Assembly (NCBI RefSeq): GCF_042242105.1
Contig: NC_092025.1
Span: forward strand, 15,242,309 to 15,306,308
Direction of reading: 5' to 3'
DNA from: Pempheris klunzingeri
Lineage: Eukaryota > Chordata > Actinopteri > Acropomatiformes > Pempheridae
Length of the DNA stretch: 64,000 nucleotides
In this document: positions 29,732 to 43,016 of the stretch, in pieces
Numbering within the stretch: position 1 is the first letter of the stretch
How the letters are laid out: the number at the start of each line of letters is the position of its first letter
The notes under the pieces: model-generated
The model's database searches: none
Told to the model about the DNA's origin: nothing
What the model saw: only the letters and a program-made list of their open reading frames with translations
Translations under genes and position numbers: made by a program

Positions 29732-31700
29732 CACGGCGGCAAGCCGGAAATGAGCCATAGGTGAAGAGCTGGACTGGAAGCTAAAATGGTTAAAAAACTG
29801 GACAGGTCGCTCCATTTTCTATCACAGCATACTGACAGAGGGGATTCACATTCACGCAAATCAATTCATGAATGGAAGGAGATGAGAACATTGTCTTATT
29901 TATACAAATGCACACGTTTTCATAAGTACGTCAGTGTTTGGAGAGTGAGACACGGATGTCTTGTTTTGCATCCAACAGGTCTAATTTGTATTTCACATCA
30001 GATAATGTTCATGCAGACTCTGTTATTAACCTGGTATATTTTTACTTTCTGACTCAATGTTAGTTGTCACTTTCTGCCATGGTGCATAGAAATGAGGGTT
30101 TTTACTGCTGTATGATTTCCCAAGTTGTAATATAAGTCAGTCGTGCAATTAAACTTGCACTGGTGCAGCTGTAGCATAAGGTGAGACAGTGTTATTAGAG
30201 CGGCTGTGTAATAACAAAGAGAGGAGACAGTATTGACTAAGAGGTGCTTGTTGTCTCTTATTCAAGGGCAGAGAAGCTATCTTTTTTTTTTTTTTTTTTT
30301 TTTAAAAAAAAGCATGCTTATCTTTTCCCTCTGTAACAAAATGAAACATAACAGCTGAAGTGTGTCTACGGCTTTTTGTCGCTTTAATAACACCACAACC
30401 TCTGCTTTCAGAACAGGCTGTAGGCTTTTTACTCCAGTTCACACGCAGGTGCGTCATGACAGACTGGACTAGTTTTAAATTAGGATTATAATCTTAAACC
30501 CACTTTGCTTTCAAATAATGGAGGTGTCACCTCTTAGCTACAGAAAACGCCCTCAGTGTACCCTCTCTGCATCGTCCTGTACGTCTGTGAATGCAACACA
30601 AAGGCAGAAAAGCACATACAGTATGGGATGCCATAAACACATAACTCATTCTATTTGCTGGACATGTAGAGATTGTTTTGGTTCTACAGTGGTAATTACA
30701 GATGATAGTGAATTATCAATCATCCTCAAATAGTATTTTTGTAGTCATTAACTTCTGCTCTCGGTATGTCTCACAGGTAGGATTCTGTAACAGCTCAGAG
30801 ATTAGACACGATATAGATCACAGACTGATACATGAACCCACATACTCATCAACTACAGGCTCTGCTCATGGTTTCTGTGCTGGGATGTTGTGAAGTAGCA
30901 GGAAGGATGTGCTGGTGTACCTCTCTGTTTTGAGCTTCCTGTTAGTGTATCATTTCACTTTCCTGTGTTTACTTTTACTATGTCATCTACTGGCATGTGC
31001 CAATATTTAAGATCTGTTTGGAAATATGCACCACTAAAGCACATACCAGCTGACATGATGACGGCCCCTAAGGTGGCTTTACTACCTGCTCTTGAGAGCC
31101 TGTTTTGAAGGGAGTTTCAAGGTCAAAATACAGTTTTAAAGCTTAATTATTTAGTTTTGTCCTCACGTTTCATGTGTCTCAGTTAGTTTTGACTCTTGAG
31201 TAGAATAGTCAATGTGACTTAAATCAAGGTTAGAGGCTTTGTTATTGTTTTGTGTAGAGATAAATAATGTTTTAAATAAAATACCAGTCAACATGAGATA
31301 AATGTCAATCATTTATTTTCTTAAAAATTTTTTTTATTGTGCTCCTTTTTATCAGGTCACGACTAGACCTGTTTCATATACTTATTTCATTGATTATTAA
31401 TGTCTTATTACTTATTCATGAATTTCAGTCCTTATTTTATGTTTTATTTATTATTTGGCAGGCTTAACAATGTAATTTGGTCACACTGAGTAATCTATCA
31501 TGACAATCCATGTTATTCTAAAAGAGTAGAGAATCTGCTTGACTAATGAAAAGGGGGTAAATTAAATGAGGCGGGTTAAACCTCATATAAATCCCACACT
31601 GTGATTGAATTTCCCCTGTGGGCTTTTACTCGAGAGCATACCGATCGATGGGGTAAAGTAATTTTAGCCTCCAGTGCGAGAAAAAAAAAAAGGACCTTGG
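29732..31700. other. CRCP 3' UTR and spacer to TPST1
   Basis: ATTAAA near 30149 could serve as the CRCP polyadenylation signal. A run of about 22 T followed by 9 A lies at 30281-30312. The rest is AT-rich, and I see no gene in it. Confidence 0.4.
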
Positions 31701-31729
31701 TTTGTCACTGCGGCGGAATCGCCCTTTAA

Positions 31730-32085
31730 CATTTGGACCAATAGGAATCGCCCAAGCAGATGCGTTCTAGAATTCAGAACGCTCAGCAGCCAATCAGCGG
31801 CCAGCTTCCTCCGCCTGGCTGCGCTCGTGCTGTCTTGGTGTGTTTTTTCCTCTCAGCGGCAGATGCAGCTCGACTTGTCGCGGCGCAAAGTTACATCGGC
31901 AGCCAGCGGCCAAACGATGTGTTAATACGTGTGTTTAAAAGCGCCAAATGGCGTGGACTTCGCCGCCGATAGACGAGGAAACACCGATGCGTCTGCGTGG
32001 GTAGAGGAGCTGCTGGTTTCAGCTTTTTGGATCAAGGTTCATGTGTGTTTTTTCTTCGGATTTCGGCTTTTTTTAACGGACGCTG
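31730..32085 (+). promoter_or_regulatory. tpst1: TPST1 promoter and non-coding first exon (predicted)
   Basis: A CpG-rich island carries CCAAT boxes at 31738-31742 and 31790-31794. It ends in a strong donor, CGCTG|GTGAGT, at 32086. An acceptor at 35060-35061 would join it to the 5' UTR of the TPST1 coding exon. Human TPST1 also has distant 5' non-coding exons. The transcription start is not fixed by sequence alone. Confidence 0.55.
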
Positions 32086-35061
32086 GTGAGTGAACACCGT
32101 TTTTAACGCTTCTGATACATTTACGACGCCTATTCTCTGCCTACATTCAGCTTAATGGGACTGTGTGCACCAGGTGAGGGGGGTTAAATAACGCAGGACT
32201 GCTCTCTCTGGAGGTTATGCTGAGCTGTAGGTGGCCGCTGGTCTGTCACGGTGTGTTTGACTGATAGCAGGTCGTTCACCTGGTGACCGCCCGCCTGCCT
32301 CGGGTGCATTTTTGCACCATCAAACCAGGCCAGATGTTGGTGGCTGCTGGGCCTTCGCTTTGCAGCCGTGTTTAATAATCCTATTTCACACTCACACACA
32401 CACAAACGCACGCCACCGACTTCGGCTATAGCTTTGACCTGTTTACACCGATATGCACCTGGTCTATAACATATTTTGTGCAACGCGTCAAAAAAGGGGA
32501 GACATTCTTCATAAAGGCGCAGCTGTGATTGAGTATGCACCTGTAGGGCATTTATTTAACATGTTTTGCCTCGGGGGGGGGGCATTTCCCTGCCATTTCA
32601 GCCTTTAGAGAGCAAGAATAGCTAACACAAAATGCACGTAAAAAGAGTAATTAATTAAAAGAAATTCAATGAAGATCATTCATTGAAACTGTCTGAACAG
32701 TGGGCATGCTTCTGCAAGTCAGCCAGAATAAAGGGAAAATGCAGTTGTTGCTCTCCGGCTCAGACTCTCCCTTCAGCAGGAAGTCGGTGTCACTGCTCCC
32801 TCCTGTGAGGAACAAGGAGGCTTTAGATTTCTTGAAAACCTGCAGGTCAAAGATGTCAGCGATATGTTCCCGGGTCACCACAAAGTTTGTGCATGCTGAT
32901 TTAAAAAAAATAATTAAAAAAAAAAGGCAGCAGTTCTTAAAGATGAAGCAGCTGCAACTGAGCGTGTACCTTTTAGGATATTCACTTCATTTCTCATTTG
33001 TACCGCTGAGGGGGAAACAGCCAGTGCAGCGTGAAATAAAGGAAGAAAGACTAGCACAAACAAAAATACATTTACACATGAAGATCAGCTACTTAAGTTC
33101 GAGGAAACCGCTCCGACAATAGTGAGGCCCTTGATTGTAACATATTAACGCTTTAACCCGAGTTCACACAAACTGTAGGAGGTGTTCTCCCTGTCAGACA
33201 TAGCAGGAAGTCAGTGCTCCCTCCTGTGAAGAGTAAGGAGGTGACTCTGGCTTTGGGCTTCCTGACAACCTTCTGCTCCAAGATGTCTTTAGACTGACTG
33301 ACTGATCACAGATTGCTGTTTTCTGCTTATTATAGACCATGTTTGTTGGCTTGTGCCTCATCTGCGAGTCAGACCTCTGAGATATCTGCCTCCACTCCGA
33401 TATCATTGAGTTGAACAAAATATTGTTTGCGGTGCTCAGCATCCAAAAGCTTTAAAAATGAAATACAAAAATACAACAGCAGCGTCTCTCACTAGAGACG
33501 GTTTGTCACTGTTGAACAATTTTATCATTGGATCTGCTTTCTGTTTTTAAATGTAATCTTTCATTGTTTTGTGCACCACAAATACAACAATTCAGTTCAC
33601 CTTGATTGTAGTGGGTGGAGGTAAAAACATCAGAGACAGAGATAAAACCAGCCAGGGCAAATGAGGTTAAGGTGAAACATTCAGTTCATATTTTGAGCAA
33701 AATGCCATATATCCACTGTCTTCAGCTTCTCAGTGATAAAGATTTGCTGCTTTTCTTTGTCTTCCGTGAAGTAAATTGCAGAAGTTTTGGTTTTAGACTG
33801 CTGTGATGGGCATTTTACATTTTCGTACATTGTATAGAGCATACAATTAATCGAGACAAATAACTGACAAATGAACCAATAATGTCCAGTCACTGAAATG
33901 AGAAGATATACTTTTTTATGATTTGGGTGGACCGGCCCTTTAAAGAGAAAAAGCAGCCAGGCTTGTCTTAAACCGCTGCCCTAATTCTCTGCAAACTCCA
34001 AGTGGCTTAATCTGTGCATGGAAATGCATCAGAATTACATGTAAAGCTTCTGGATATTGCTGGACTTAGCGCGGCTTAAGGCAGCACCTAAGCAGCCGTT
34101 ATGTCCTCGTTTCCAGCTGTTTTTCCTTTTTCGCTTTGATCGTCAGACTGAGTTTTACAGGCAAGCTTCTGCGGCCCAGAGAGAGGCACGTCCCCCACGT
34201 GGCATCCAGATGTGAGGCTCTCTGCACGTTCAGTCTGAGCAACACAAACCAGAATACCTCAGAGAAAGGGCGACATATTCCAAAATATTCCAAATTTACT
34301 TAAAGCCTCTGAAAAGTAAAACTGCTGTTTGACTTGTGAATGTATATGATTTTAGAGCTCTGGTGTGGCTTTTATAGTAATTCAAACACTGCAATGAATT
34401 CATTAGAGTCATGTTCAACTGAGTTCAGTTTTTTTCGCTTTTTGCGTGCCTGTGTTTCTCTAAATTTGTTCTTTTAAAAAAAAAAAACAGGAATTACAGG
34501 CTGGCTTACACACATGAAACTTCCTGTGGGCACATTGCAGAAGAGAAATAAGGAAGTTTCAAGATAGCTCCCTTGGTCAATAGTAATCTGATCTTGAACA
34601 AATTGCTTTGCATTTGAGTGTGGCTGAAACTGTCAGTGAGAATAAAAACATGAGGAGGCTGTAATTAGTGGCTTCAGATATACGCTGCCTGAGAGTGTGT
34701 CAGCGTTGCGTGCCGCAGTGGACTTCGATATGGCTTAGCAGTCAGTGGCTCCCCAGAGGAGAGATGCAAAATAGCTGCTCTGAGAACAAAAGTTGGATGC
34801 ATTTCAGCCCCTCTGAAGTTGTTTACAAGTGTTCTTGGCAAAACAACACAGCAGATTCCATCACACCCTGTTTGCTGATAATAGCTCACTCATGCAGGGA
34901 AGTGGCTAATGACTGGGTTTATTAATTTTTTTCTCAGTTAAAATATGATGATTTATGATTTTTTGTTGCTTAACAAGTTGTGAAGTCATTTTTTCATCAC
35001 ATACAGCAGTACAATTTGCCATCCTGTATTTCTGTCCTGACGTGGTGTTCGCTTGTTTCAG
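32086..35061. other. tpst1: TPST1 intron 1 with a paired local repeat
   Basis: Two related segments occur at 32742-32862 and 33183-33292, sharing 'gcaggaagtc', 'gtgctccctcctgtga' and a final 'caagatgtc' or 'aaagatgtc'. A G-run lies at 32573-32581. A degenerate copy of the AT-rich fish repeat is at 33693-33885. No exon is evident. Confidence 0.4.
33693..33885. repeat. AT-rich interspersed repeat copy in TPST1 intron 1
   Basis: The segment with GATTTGCTGCTTTTCTTTGT, GTGATGGGCATTTTACATTT and CAATTAATCGAGA matches the right half of the repeat family seen at 51313-51668, though with many changes. Confidence 0.5.
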
Positions 35062-35064
35062 GTG

Positions 35065-35091
35065 ATGGCGATGGATAAAACACATGGCTAG
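35065..35091 (+). promoter_or_regulatory. tpst1: Short upstream ORF in TPST1 5' UTR
   Basis: If the acceptor at 35061 is used, the 5' UTR opens with ATGGCGATGGAT and a stop after eight codons. This lies about 310 bases before the true start. It could lower TPST1 translation. This is inference from sequence only. Confidence 0.4.
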
Positions 35092-35402
35092 CTGTGGAGC
35101 GCAGCAGGCCTGGATCCTGCTCTCCGACACCAGGGCTGAGGGGCTGAAGAGGAGCGAGGAGTCTCCCCAGCCCACACCTGAATATCACACCTCGACTCCA
35201 CCCTCCCGTCTGCTTCCGTCCGACCTTCCTCATCATCATCTCGGCTGTCTTTCATCCTCATCATCCAGGCTGCTCGTGTGTCGCCAAGTCTTGATCTGAC
35301 CTTTAAGCAGTAGCTATACTCACTCTGATCCCGGCTACGAGACTCGCCAGGTGTCCCTGAATATTGTTTCATGAGTCTGACTCCCAGTCACACCCAACGA
35401 CC

Positions 35403-38400
35403 ATGAGGAACACCAGGTCAAGCCTTCTGCTTGGCTGCGTGCTCCTCTGCTCCGCCTCCCTGCTCTACCTGGGCATGAGCGGGATAGACTGCCCTCCAAA
35501 AAGCCATCGCTACCGTTGGATGGAGCTCAATCTGGGCTCGGCCAATCAGACCCTATCCCTGACCGAACACTTCCCCGAAGACACGCCCCTCATCTTCATC
35601 GGAGGCTTTCCCAGGAGTGGCACCACACTGATGCGCGTGATGCTGGACGCACACAGTCAAGTGCGGTGCGGGGAGGAGACGAGGGTGATTCCCCGCCTCT
35701 TGGCCATGCGGGCCACGTGGAGCCGCTCAGTGAAGGAGAGGATACGACTGGACGAGGCCGGCGTCACTGACCAGGTGTTGGACGCAGCAGTGCGAGCGTT
35801 TCTGTTAGAGGTGAGCTTGTCTGTGCTTTGATCTGCTGTGTTGAATTAGGTTAATCTGCAAACATGCTCGGGTGTGGAAGCCACGTGTCTGCTGCTTACA
35901 CACACTGTTATCGAAAGCTGTTGTAAATATGTAAATGAAAAGTTATTTTCACAATTGCGTTATCTGCCTATAATTTCTCTGATTAATCATCAGTGAATTG
36001 TTTAGTCTACAAAATGTAAAAGAGTTGTGAAAAATAGAAAATTAGTCATAGTTATAGATGTGTCTCCCTTAAATAGTGCTCCCTGTTATTCTAAATGACA
36101 TATATATTTATATGTGGGGTCTCACTAGGAGTATGAAAAGCCTTGGTATTCTGAATATTAAGAAGGAATGGTTTTCATGTACTTTTCGTTCGAATATTCA
36201 CTGTTTTCACATGTGTCTTTCAGGTGATAGTCGGCCACGGGGAGCCAGCACCGCGCCTTTGCAACAAGGACCCGTTTGCCTTGAAGTCTCTCTCATATCT
36301 GTCGCGCCTCTTCCCTAAAGCCAAATTTGTGCTCATGCTACGAGACGGGCGGGCAACCGTCCACTCCATGATATCACGAAAGGTATGCTGGGTTTCTGTC
36401 CTTATCAGGCCTCGCAGGCTTGTGTTTCCAAGATTGCATTGGTGCCGCTCTCTGTCGCGATAGGTCTCCTGGGTTTGCCTTATCTCTGTGTCTCCATTCA
36501 CAGGTGACCATCTCTGGCTTCGACCTGACCAGCTACAGGGACTGTCTGACCAAGTGGAGCAGCGCAGTGGAGACCATGTTCAGCCAGTGCCAGGCAGCCG
36601 GGGAGACCAGATGTCTGCCCGTCCGCTATGAGCAGCTCGTCCTCCACGCAGAAGAGGAAATGAGGAAGCTGCTTCACTTCCTAGAGCTGCAGTGGGACCC
36701 GTCAGTGCTGCACCATGAAGAGCTGATTGGAAAGGCTGGTGGCGTGTCTCTGTCCAAGTGAGTGTTTGAAATCTCACCTCTAGTCCAGTGGTATCTAGTC
36801 ATGCAGACGCTTCAGTTGTATGTGCTGAGGTTTTCAGATATCTGCCCATTGTATATGCTGAAACGTCTGCCACCACCACAAATTAATATTTCAGCAACTT
36901 TAAAGGTCACACTGTATTTTTGCCTTCAAATTTTTGGTTTTGAAATGTTTTTGGTCATTGACTCTCACTCATTTCAGCTCAGTCAGAATTCTAAGTCAGA
37001 CTTTAATGAATTCAGAATTCTGACTTTAAATTCAGACATAGAATTCTGATTTAGAATTGAAAAAGTGCAATTAGCCAAACATTCTAACACAGAATTCTAA
37101 CTTAGAATTCTACGTCAGAATTCCGACTTAGATTTCTGACTCTATTGTCAGAATTCAGAGTTTTACGTCAGCATTCAAATACATTTTTCACTCTTCCGCA
37201 TCTATTCAGGTTCAGTTGCATTAAATTTCTCTAAAAACGTGACTACAAGTGTTACAGAACTGTAGAAGCCTTTTTGTCCTACAGTGTGATAAAGTGTGAT
37301 AAGCTAAAATATGCTGATATTCAGCTTTTAAAGCGCGATCAGAGTCTAAAGGCTGATAAATCTTTGCAACGACCTGAAACAAAGAAAACTTGCTTCACTT
37401 AGTTGCCACTTTTTTATTGCTTTTAAACAACCTTGAACACTTTTTCATTTCTTTGTGCCTCTGATTTTGAGTATCACACAGCAGCCTGGTTATCGGTAAC
37501 CAAAGATAAATAACTGCATAAGTTGAAATTTCCTGAACTGTCCAGCCCCTCTGACTGTATGGTATGCTCACACATGTGTTAGGAGTCCATATAAATTGTA
37601 GAAAATTACACAAATCTTCATCTTTCTGTGTGTTTTATTGAAGTCCCACCTTGAAAGCTTGGAGGAAAGAATATTTTTTTAAGATGAAAGGCGTCATTTG
37701 ATTTCAGGCTGCTTAAAAGGCAGCTGTCATTGTCACATTTCACTTGTCACTCAGCGAAACACGTTCATGAGATGTTTCCCAGAATAACCAGGCTGTGCTT
37801 ACAACTACGCTGCGGCTTGTTATCAACTGCAAATTGTATATACATATCCTATATATAACATAATATAGACACACTAAGGACATCCAGTTTTAATTGTCTA
37901 CTTTAATTCTTTATCTTTAATAAAGATGAAGATAAAACACTTTCAGTTGATTTTAGATTTCTGTCTGGTTTAGATTAAATGTCATTCGTCTTCTGTTGTG
38001 AGACAGGATGTGGATGAAAGACAGGCGGTACAGGTAACTTAAAACTTATTGATCGATCAAAAAGAAATTCTATTTTTACCCGCCCTGTCCACAGGAGGGG
38101 TCAGAGTTGTGCGTCAGGGGAGTCACAGGACTTCCACACTCTGGAGTTTGGGTCATCACACAGTCACCACATAGCGATTTATTTTTCTCAGTAGACTTAC
38201 CTTCCTCTGCTGCACTTAGTGTCTTCCAACATTTCCCAGAATGATGTTTGACATTTCTCATTTTCAGAAGCTCGAACCAGTCTTTTTTTTTTTTTTTTTT
38301 GATAACTGACATGATTAGTCAATTATCAGGATTGTTGCTGATTATTTTTCTCAATAATTAATGTGAACTGGGTTTCCACGTCTATGATTGTTGAATGGTA

Positions 38401-40546
38401 AACCTGACGTTTACCATCGATTAAGAGGGGAAAAAGGTTGTGCCCTAACAGCGTATTTTAGCTGCTGGAAATACTTTCATGCAACTTTTTATCATGTACA
38501 AATGGCTAATTCTCCTCACAAAGGTTAAGGATTAAACAGTTTGATGAGCCTCTAAAAAACACTGAGAATTACAACAATTTCTGAGAATAAAAAAAAAATT
38601 ACACCGTTTATTTATTTGTGTTCTCTGTATATTTTACCAGACCATAATGGTCTAAATGCTGTTTAGCTTGTAAAGCCTCCTCCACAGTTCCACATATGTA
38701 ATTGTGTTGAAAACTACTTTATTGCTTTATTACATATTAACATGTTTAATGTTTAAATACAGAACTGCAGCACAGGCTGTGAGGCAGATTTGAACGCATG
38801 CAAGTCGTGTATTTGAGCCCTGAAGCAACCAAACATTTCAAGATCAAGTTAAGCTTCCTCATTTCCCTCAGTGGACGTTTAGTTTGTGTTGCTCCACTTA
38901 TTTGTTGTAATTCAAGTAGAACATCTCTTTGCCAGGCAGAAGTTCAGGGGATTTGACTGCTTCACGCCGTAAAACCCCAACCTGGCGTGTATTTCAAAGA
39001 ATTAGGACACATTCTGAGAGAATTAGCACTCTTATTCTGCTTCGTTATGCAACAGTCTGTGCAGTATTTGGCATGCAAATGTTTCATAACCTCCTCGAGA
39101 AATTAAATGTAAACATAATGTGTCATGTTATGGTTCTGGATGATGTGTATACACACTTCTACACACATTTATGTATCAGGTATAGAAGATTTAAAATGCC
39201 TAAATTAAAACAAATCAAGCAAAGAAATTAAGTGAAAATTGTTACATGTATTCCCCTTTTTTAAAAGATCATTTTTTGGATTATTTTATGCCATTTATTT
39301 GACATTTTAATTATGACACAGTAAATGCATATATAAAAATGAAATACATAAAGTAATGCAGTAGCATTAGTTTTTCTACTTTATTTCTTTGTTTGATTTG
39401 TTTTCTTTGTTTGATTTGTTCTTCCATACTGTTTATCACAGTTCAGTGGCCAAACACAAGTATTTATTTTCTCTTCTATATAAAACTTGTAGCATTAGGG
39501 TCTAAAACAAACACACACACACACACAAACTGATCCTGTGTTTGGCTGTATGTGTGCAGAGTCGAGCGCTCCACAGACCAGGTGATGAAGCCGGTGAACA
39601 CGGAGGCCCTCTCCAAGTGGGTCGGGCACATTCCCTCTGACGTGATGAGCGACATGGCTGAAATCGCCCCCATGCTGGCTCGCCTGGGCTACGACCCCCA
39701 CGCCAACCCTCCGGACTACGCAAGACCAGCACCCATGGCGTCTCCGTTCAACTACTCACAGGTGAGGTTTAAAAATACTGATGATCCAGATCCAGCAAAT
39801 CTTCATGCTGAATAAGCTGCAACGTTTTTCTTAATAAATTACTTAGAATATGAATTGATCATCTAAATTATTGTTCATTGTTTTGTTTTTTTTAAGTAGC
39901 CTATTTTCTTATTTATAAAATAAAAAAAATGTGACAATACAATATGAAAATAAGTTCCTCTCTTTCTGCCCCCCAGACTGAATTTGATTAGACTGAAACC
40001 AACAGGTATAATAACCAGGTAACTTCTGCTGTGCCTCGTCTCAGTCCTGATTTATGCGTACATTCACTCACTCACTGAGGGTTTGCAGGGAAAATGTCTT
40101 TGTTCGATGTGCGTCACTGAAAAGAAGAAGACAATTAATCGGCCATTCTTCAACTTCCTCAGTGTTGCCTTACTCTCAGCTATTTCTGGAGTAAATAACA
40201 GCTGCCCAAGCTGACTAATCACAGTTGTTGCCACCGTAGCTCTTTTAAGGAGGTGTACATCAGCAATCGCTAACTCTAAATCCACCTACACTCACTCACC
40301 CAAACCAGAAAGCATTATTTCTCACTCCTGCTGATCTCCAGTCACACAGAAGGCTGCATGTCTGCAGCTGCCAAGATGGATCAGGCATCACAGGTGGAGG
40401 TTGCAGCTGTAGCGTGTCATTTACAATCATTGATCCTCTAAATTTCCTCTTTCAGCCTCGACAACATTTCCAATCATAACTGAACACTGTGTCTTTTTTT
40501 GTTTCCTCAGAATCTGAAAGCAACAGAGGCTCCACACCCGAGTTAA
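35403..40546 (+). CDS. tpst1: Tyrosylprotein sulfotransferase 1
   Basis: TPST transfers sulfate from PAPS to tyrosines of secreted and membrane proteins in the trans-Golgi. Coding exons are 35403-35810, 36224-36382, 36504-36757, 39560-39761 and 40511-40546, 352 aa (human TPST1 370). The start gives a type II anchor ([19 protein letters not shown]). PAPS-binding motifs PRSGTTLMR and [11 protein letters not shown], plus [46 protein letters not shown] and [10 protein letters not shown], are all present. The C-terminus is short ([11 protein letters not shown]) and unlike human. A second acceptor at 39976-39977 would give TEFD and a stop instead. The order ASL-CRCP-TPST1 supports TPST1 rather than TPST2, though the protein is rather diverged and could be a fish tpst1-like paralogue. 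Confidence 0.88.
36758..39559. other. tpst1: TPST1 intron 4 with GAATTC-rich minisatellite
   Basis: A 2.8 kb intron. At 36985-37170 there are many near copies of AGAATTCTGACTT-like units in both orientations. A T-run lies at 38282-38300. A CA repeat at 39508-39528 precedes the exon 5 acceptor. Otherwise I see nothing. Confidence 0.6.
36985..37170. repeat. Palindromic GAATTC minisatellite
   Basis: About ten imperfect units around CAGAATTCTGA, many centred on GAATTC, alternate with AAGTCAGA or TTAGAATTC. The units read alike on both strands, so the block can fold into hairpins. Confidence 0.75.
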
Positions 40547-41080
40547 AGCGAAGGAGGGAAACGCCGGCTTTTCCACGATATGGATGCACCTTAAACACGG
40601 ACTTCCAGTTCAGCAGTAATTTCACCTCACGGGAAAGTTTTTGAAAGTGTTCCATGTGTATTTTAGACTTGTTTGTAAGATTTGTGTGCAGTGTTTATGT
40701 CTGTACACGGGTGCAGTGTTTAAAAATACGGACTCATCACGTGGCTTGGGGTTTATATCTCGGCTCTTGCGTCGCAGGTGAGCTACCTGCTCGAGGAGGT
40801 TCGAGTATTACACTGCATTTTGACGCGTCCTCTCACCTCGTACCTGAAAGTATTTCAACATGTCTGTAGGTTGTTATGATTCACCACAAATGTGAATGTG
40901 TCGTTAGACAAATCTTTCACTCACTGAGAGTTCAGTCAGTGTTCATGAAGCATAATGACTGTATATTTTTAAAGACGTATGTTTATTTTCTTAATAAATT
41001 ATTTTGATGTTGATCATTCATTCAGGAAACTTGTTTATTCTGAATTGAGGCTTTTTAATTGTTGTATATTGTTGAACATG

Positions 41081-41086
41081 AATAAA
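41081..41086 (+). terminator. tpst1: TPST1 polyadenylation signal
   Basis: AATAAA about 535 bases after the TPST1 stop. Another AATAAA lies near 40993. Confidence 0.6.
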
Positions 41087-41124
41087 AAGAGCCTAAATGT
41101 CACCTTATAATGTAGTTTACCTAT

Positions 41125-41135
41125 TTTATTTTATT
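41125..41135 (-). terminator. Opsin polyadenylation signals
   Basis: Two overlapping TTTATT words (AATAAA on the minus strand) lie about 350 bases beyond the opsin stop. They are the first good signals seen in that direction. Confidence 0.5.
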
Positions 41136-41488
41136 CAGTCTACCACCAACTGCATACGTGTTTGACAGCCGCCTGATCCACATAGCCCTCTAGTGATGCA
41201 AAGACACAACACAAAATAACCTGATTACCCGTATCAGCAAGTTTAATACAGATAAGTCAAAGATACTGAAACACTTTATGGTTATTAAGTCTTTATGGTT
41301 CAGTAGCAACAATGTCCAAAGTTACATGTTGTCAAGCTTGTCTTGATTGTCTATTGTCTAAATTGTAGTTTATAGTAAACTATAATAAACTAGAATAATA
41401 AAATATCTCAAATAAATAGAAAATAAAGTGGAATAATGTCTTTTTTTAATCATGGTTCTTTAGTGACCTTTGACCTCTATGTTGCAGA

Positions 41489-43016
41489 TTAAGGTGTAAG
41501 CACCAGGGCAGGCTGCTCTACCTGCTGATCCCCGGACGTGACACTGGCAGGCGCTGTGTTTTGTTCCTCTGACGGCGGGTTGGGAGCGTGAGGCCACGCT
41601 GCCACGCTGCTGGGCACTGAGTGGTGGGCTGGGGTGGGCGGAGCTTCTGAGCTGCACCTGATCATATACAGGAAACACCTGGAGAACTGAGAGAGCCACA
41701 CAATTGTTGGTAGTAGTAGTAGTGGAAGTAGTATTATTGGTATTATATAGTACAGCGCCTTACTATGATTGTGCATGTTGTTATATATTTTTATTAGTAG
41801 TATTATTAGTAGTGGTATTATTGTTATTATTATTATAAGACTCTGGACTCACCTGGTGCAGTAATTTACCTGTGTTATAATTTGTAATAATAATTTTTAA
41901 TACATCTTTTTTTTAATTCATACTTTTATATATTTATATTTTACTTTGTGTTTGAAGTGAATTCTTATTCTTATTCTTTTGGAGCTGTGTGTAACAAAAA
42001 GCAATTTCCCCCTGGGGATTATTAAAGGAATTCTGATTCTGATTCTGAAACAGAGAGTTGAGATGGAGGCAGGAAAAGAAATGAACTTCCGTTAGAAGAA
42101 GAAGAAATAGACTTCCGTTTTAATTACACAGGAAATACTTTCAGGTGTCACATCTTTTCTCCTCGGCTCATTCTCGACACGAGTTTGAGACTCAGTTAGT
42201 GAGGCTTTTATTTTATTTAGCTTTTATCTAACTAGGCATGTCCCATTGAGATCAAAGATCACTTTTACAAGGGAGACCTGGCCAAGGTTTAAATGGAACG
42301 AACTACAATTGCAAAATGCAGTTGTAGTTGTAGTTTCCGTGTTTCATGCTTTATAGAGGCGCAGATACACCTCTTCCTTGGTTTTGTTCTGTTTGGAGTT
42401 TAATAATACTCTTTTCATTCAGAAAGAGGAAAATGACCTTAAAGTCCTCTGATGAGTGTGTTTAAGAATCTATTTACAGGGCGTCGCTGTTACCTGGTTG
42501 TTGAGCAGCACATAGATAACAGGGTTGAGGACGGTGCTGGTCTTCGCCAGCAGGGAGGGGATCAAACTGGCAGCAGGCGGCACCACGCCGGACCGTCCGA
42601 AGGATGAGAGCATCGCCACAACACCATACGGCATCCAGCACAACAGGTAGCCCGTCACCATGGAGACCACCATCAGAAGGACACGAGCTTCCCTTCGCTC
42701 AGACCGGTTGGTCCTGGTAATCTGGACACACACACACACATACATTCTTGTCTTTCTATAGTTGTGAGGAGACTGATTTGTGTAGTGCATTCCCTAGCCC
42801 CTTGCCCTGACCTTAACCATGACGACTAAATGCCTCACCATCACCCTTACTCTAACCCCAAGCTTAACCTAATTCTAACCTTGAAACCAAATCTTAACCC
42901 TCAAACGGCCCTTTGAAGGTTAGAGGACCGGGCACATTGTCCTCACAATGCAGGTATGTCCTCACAGCAACGGTTTAAAACCAAAGTTTGTTCTCATAAC
43001 TATACGAAGGCATGCA

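Noticed and set aside
32184-32540. 118-codon minus-strand frame in TPST1 intron 1
   Set aside because: No recognisable domain; GC-rich DNA next to a CpG island gives such frames by chance.
42820-42900. Interstitial telomere repeat
   Set aside because: The CTAACC/CTTAACC words are irregular and belong to the middle of the MITE-like repeat at 42722-43055.
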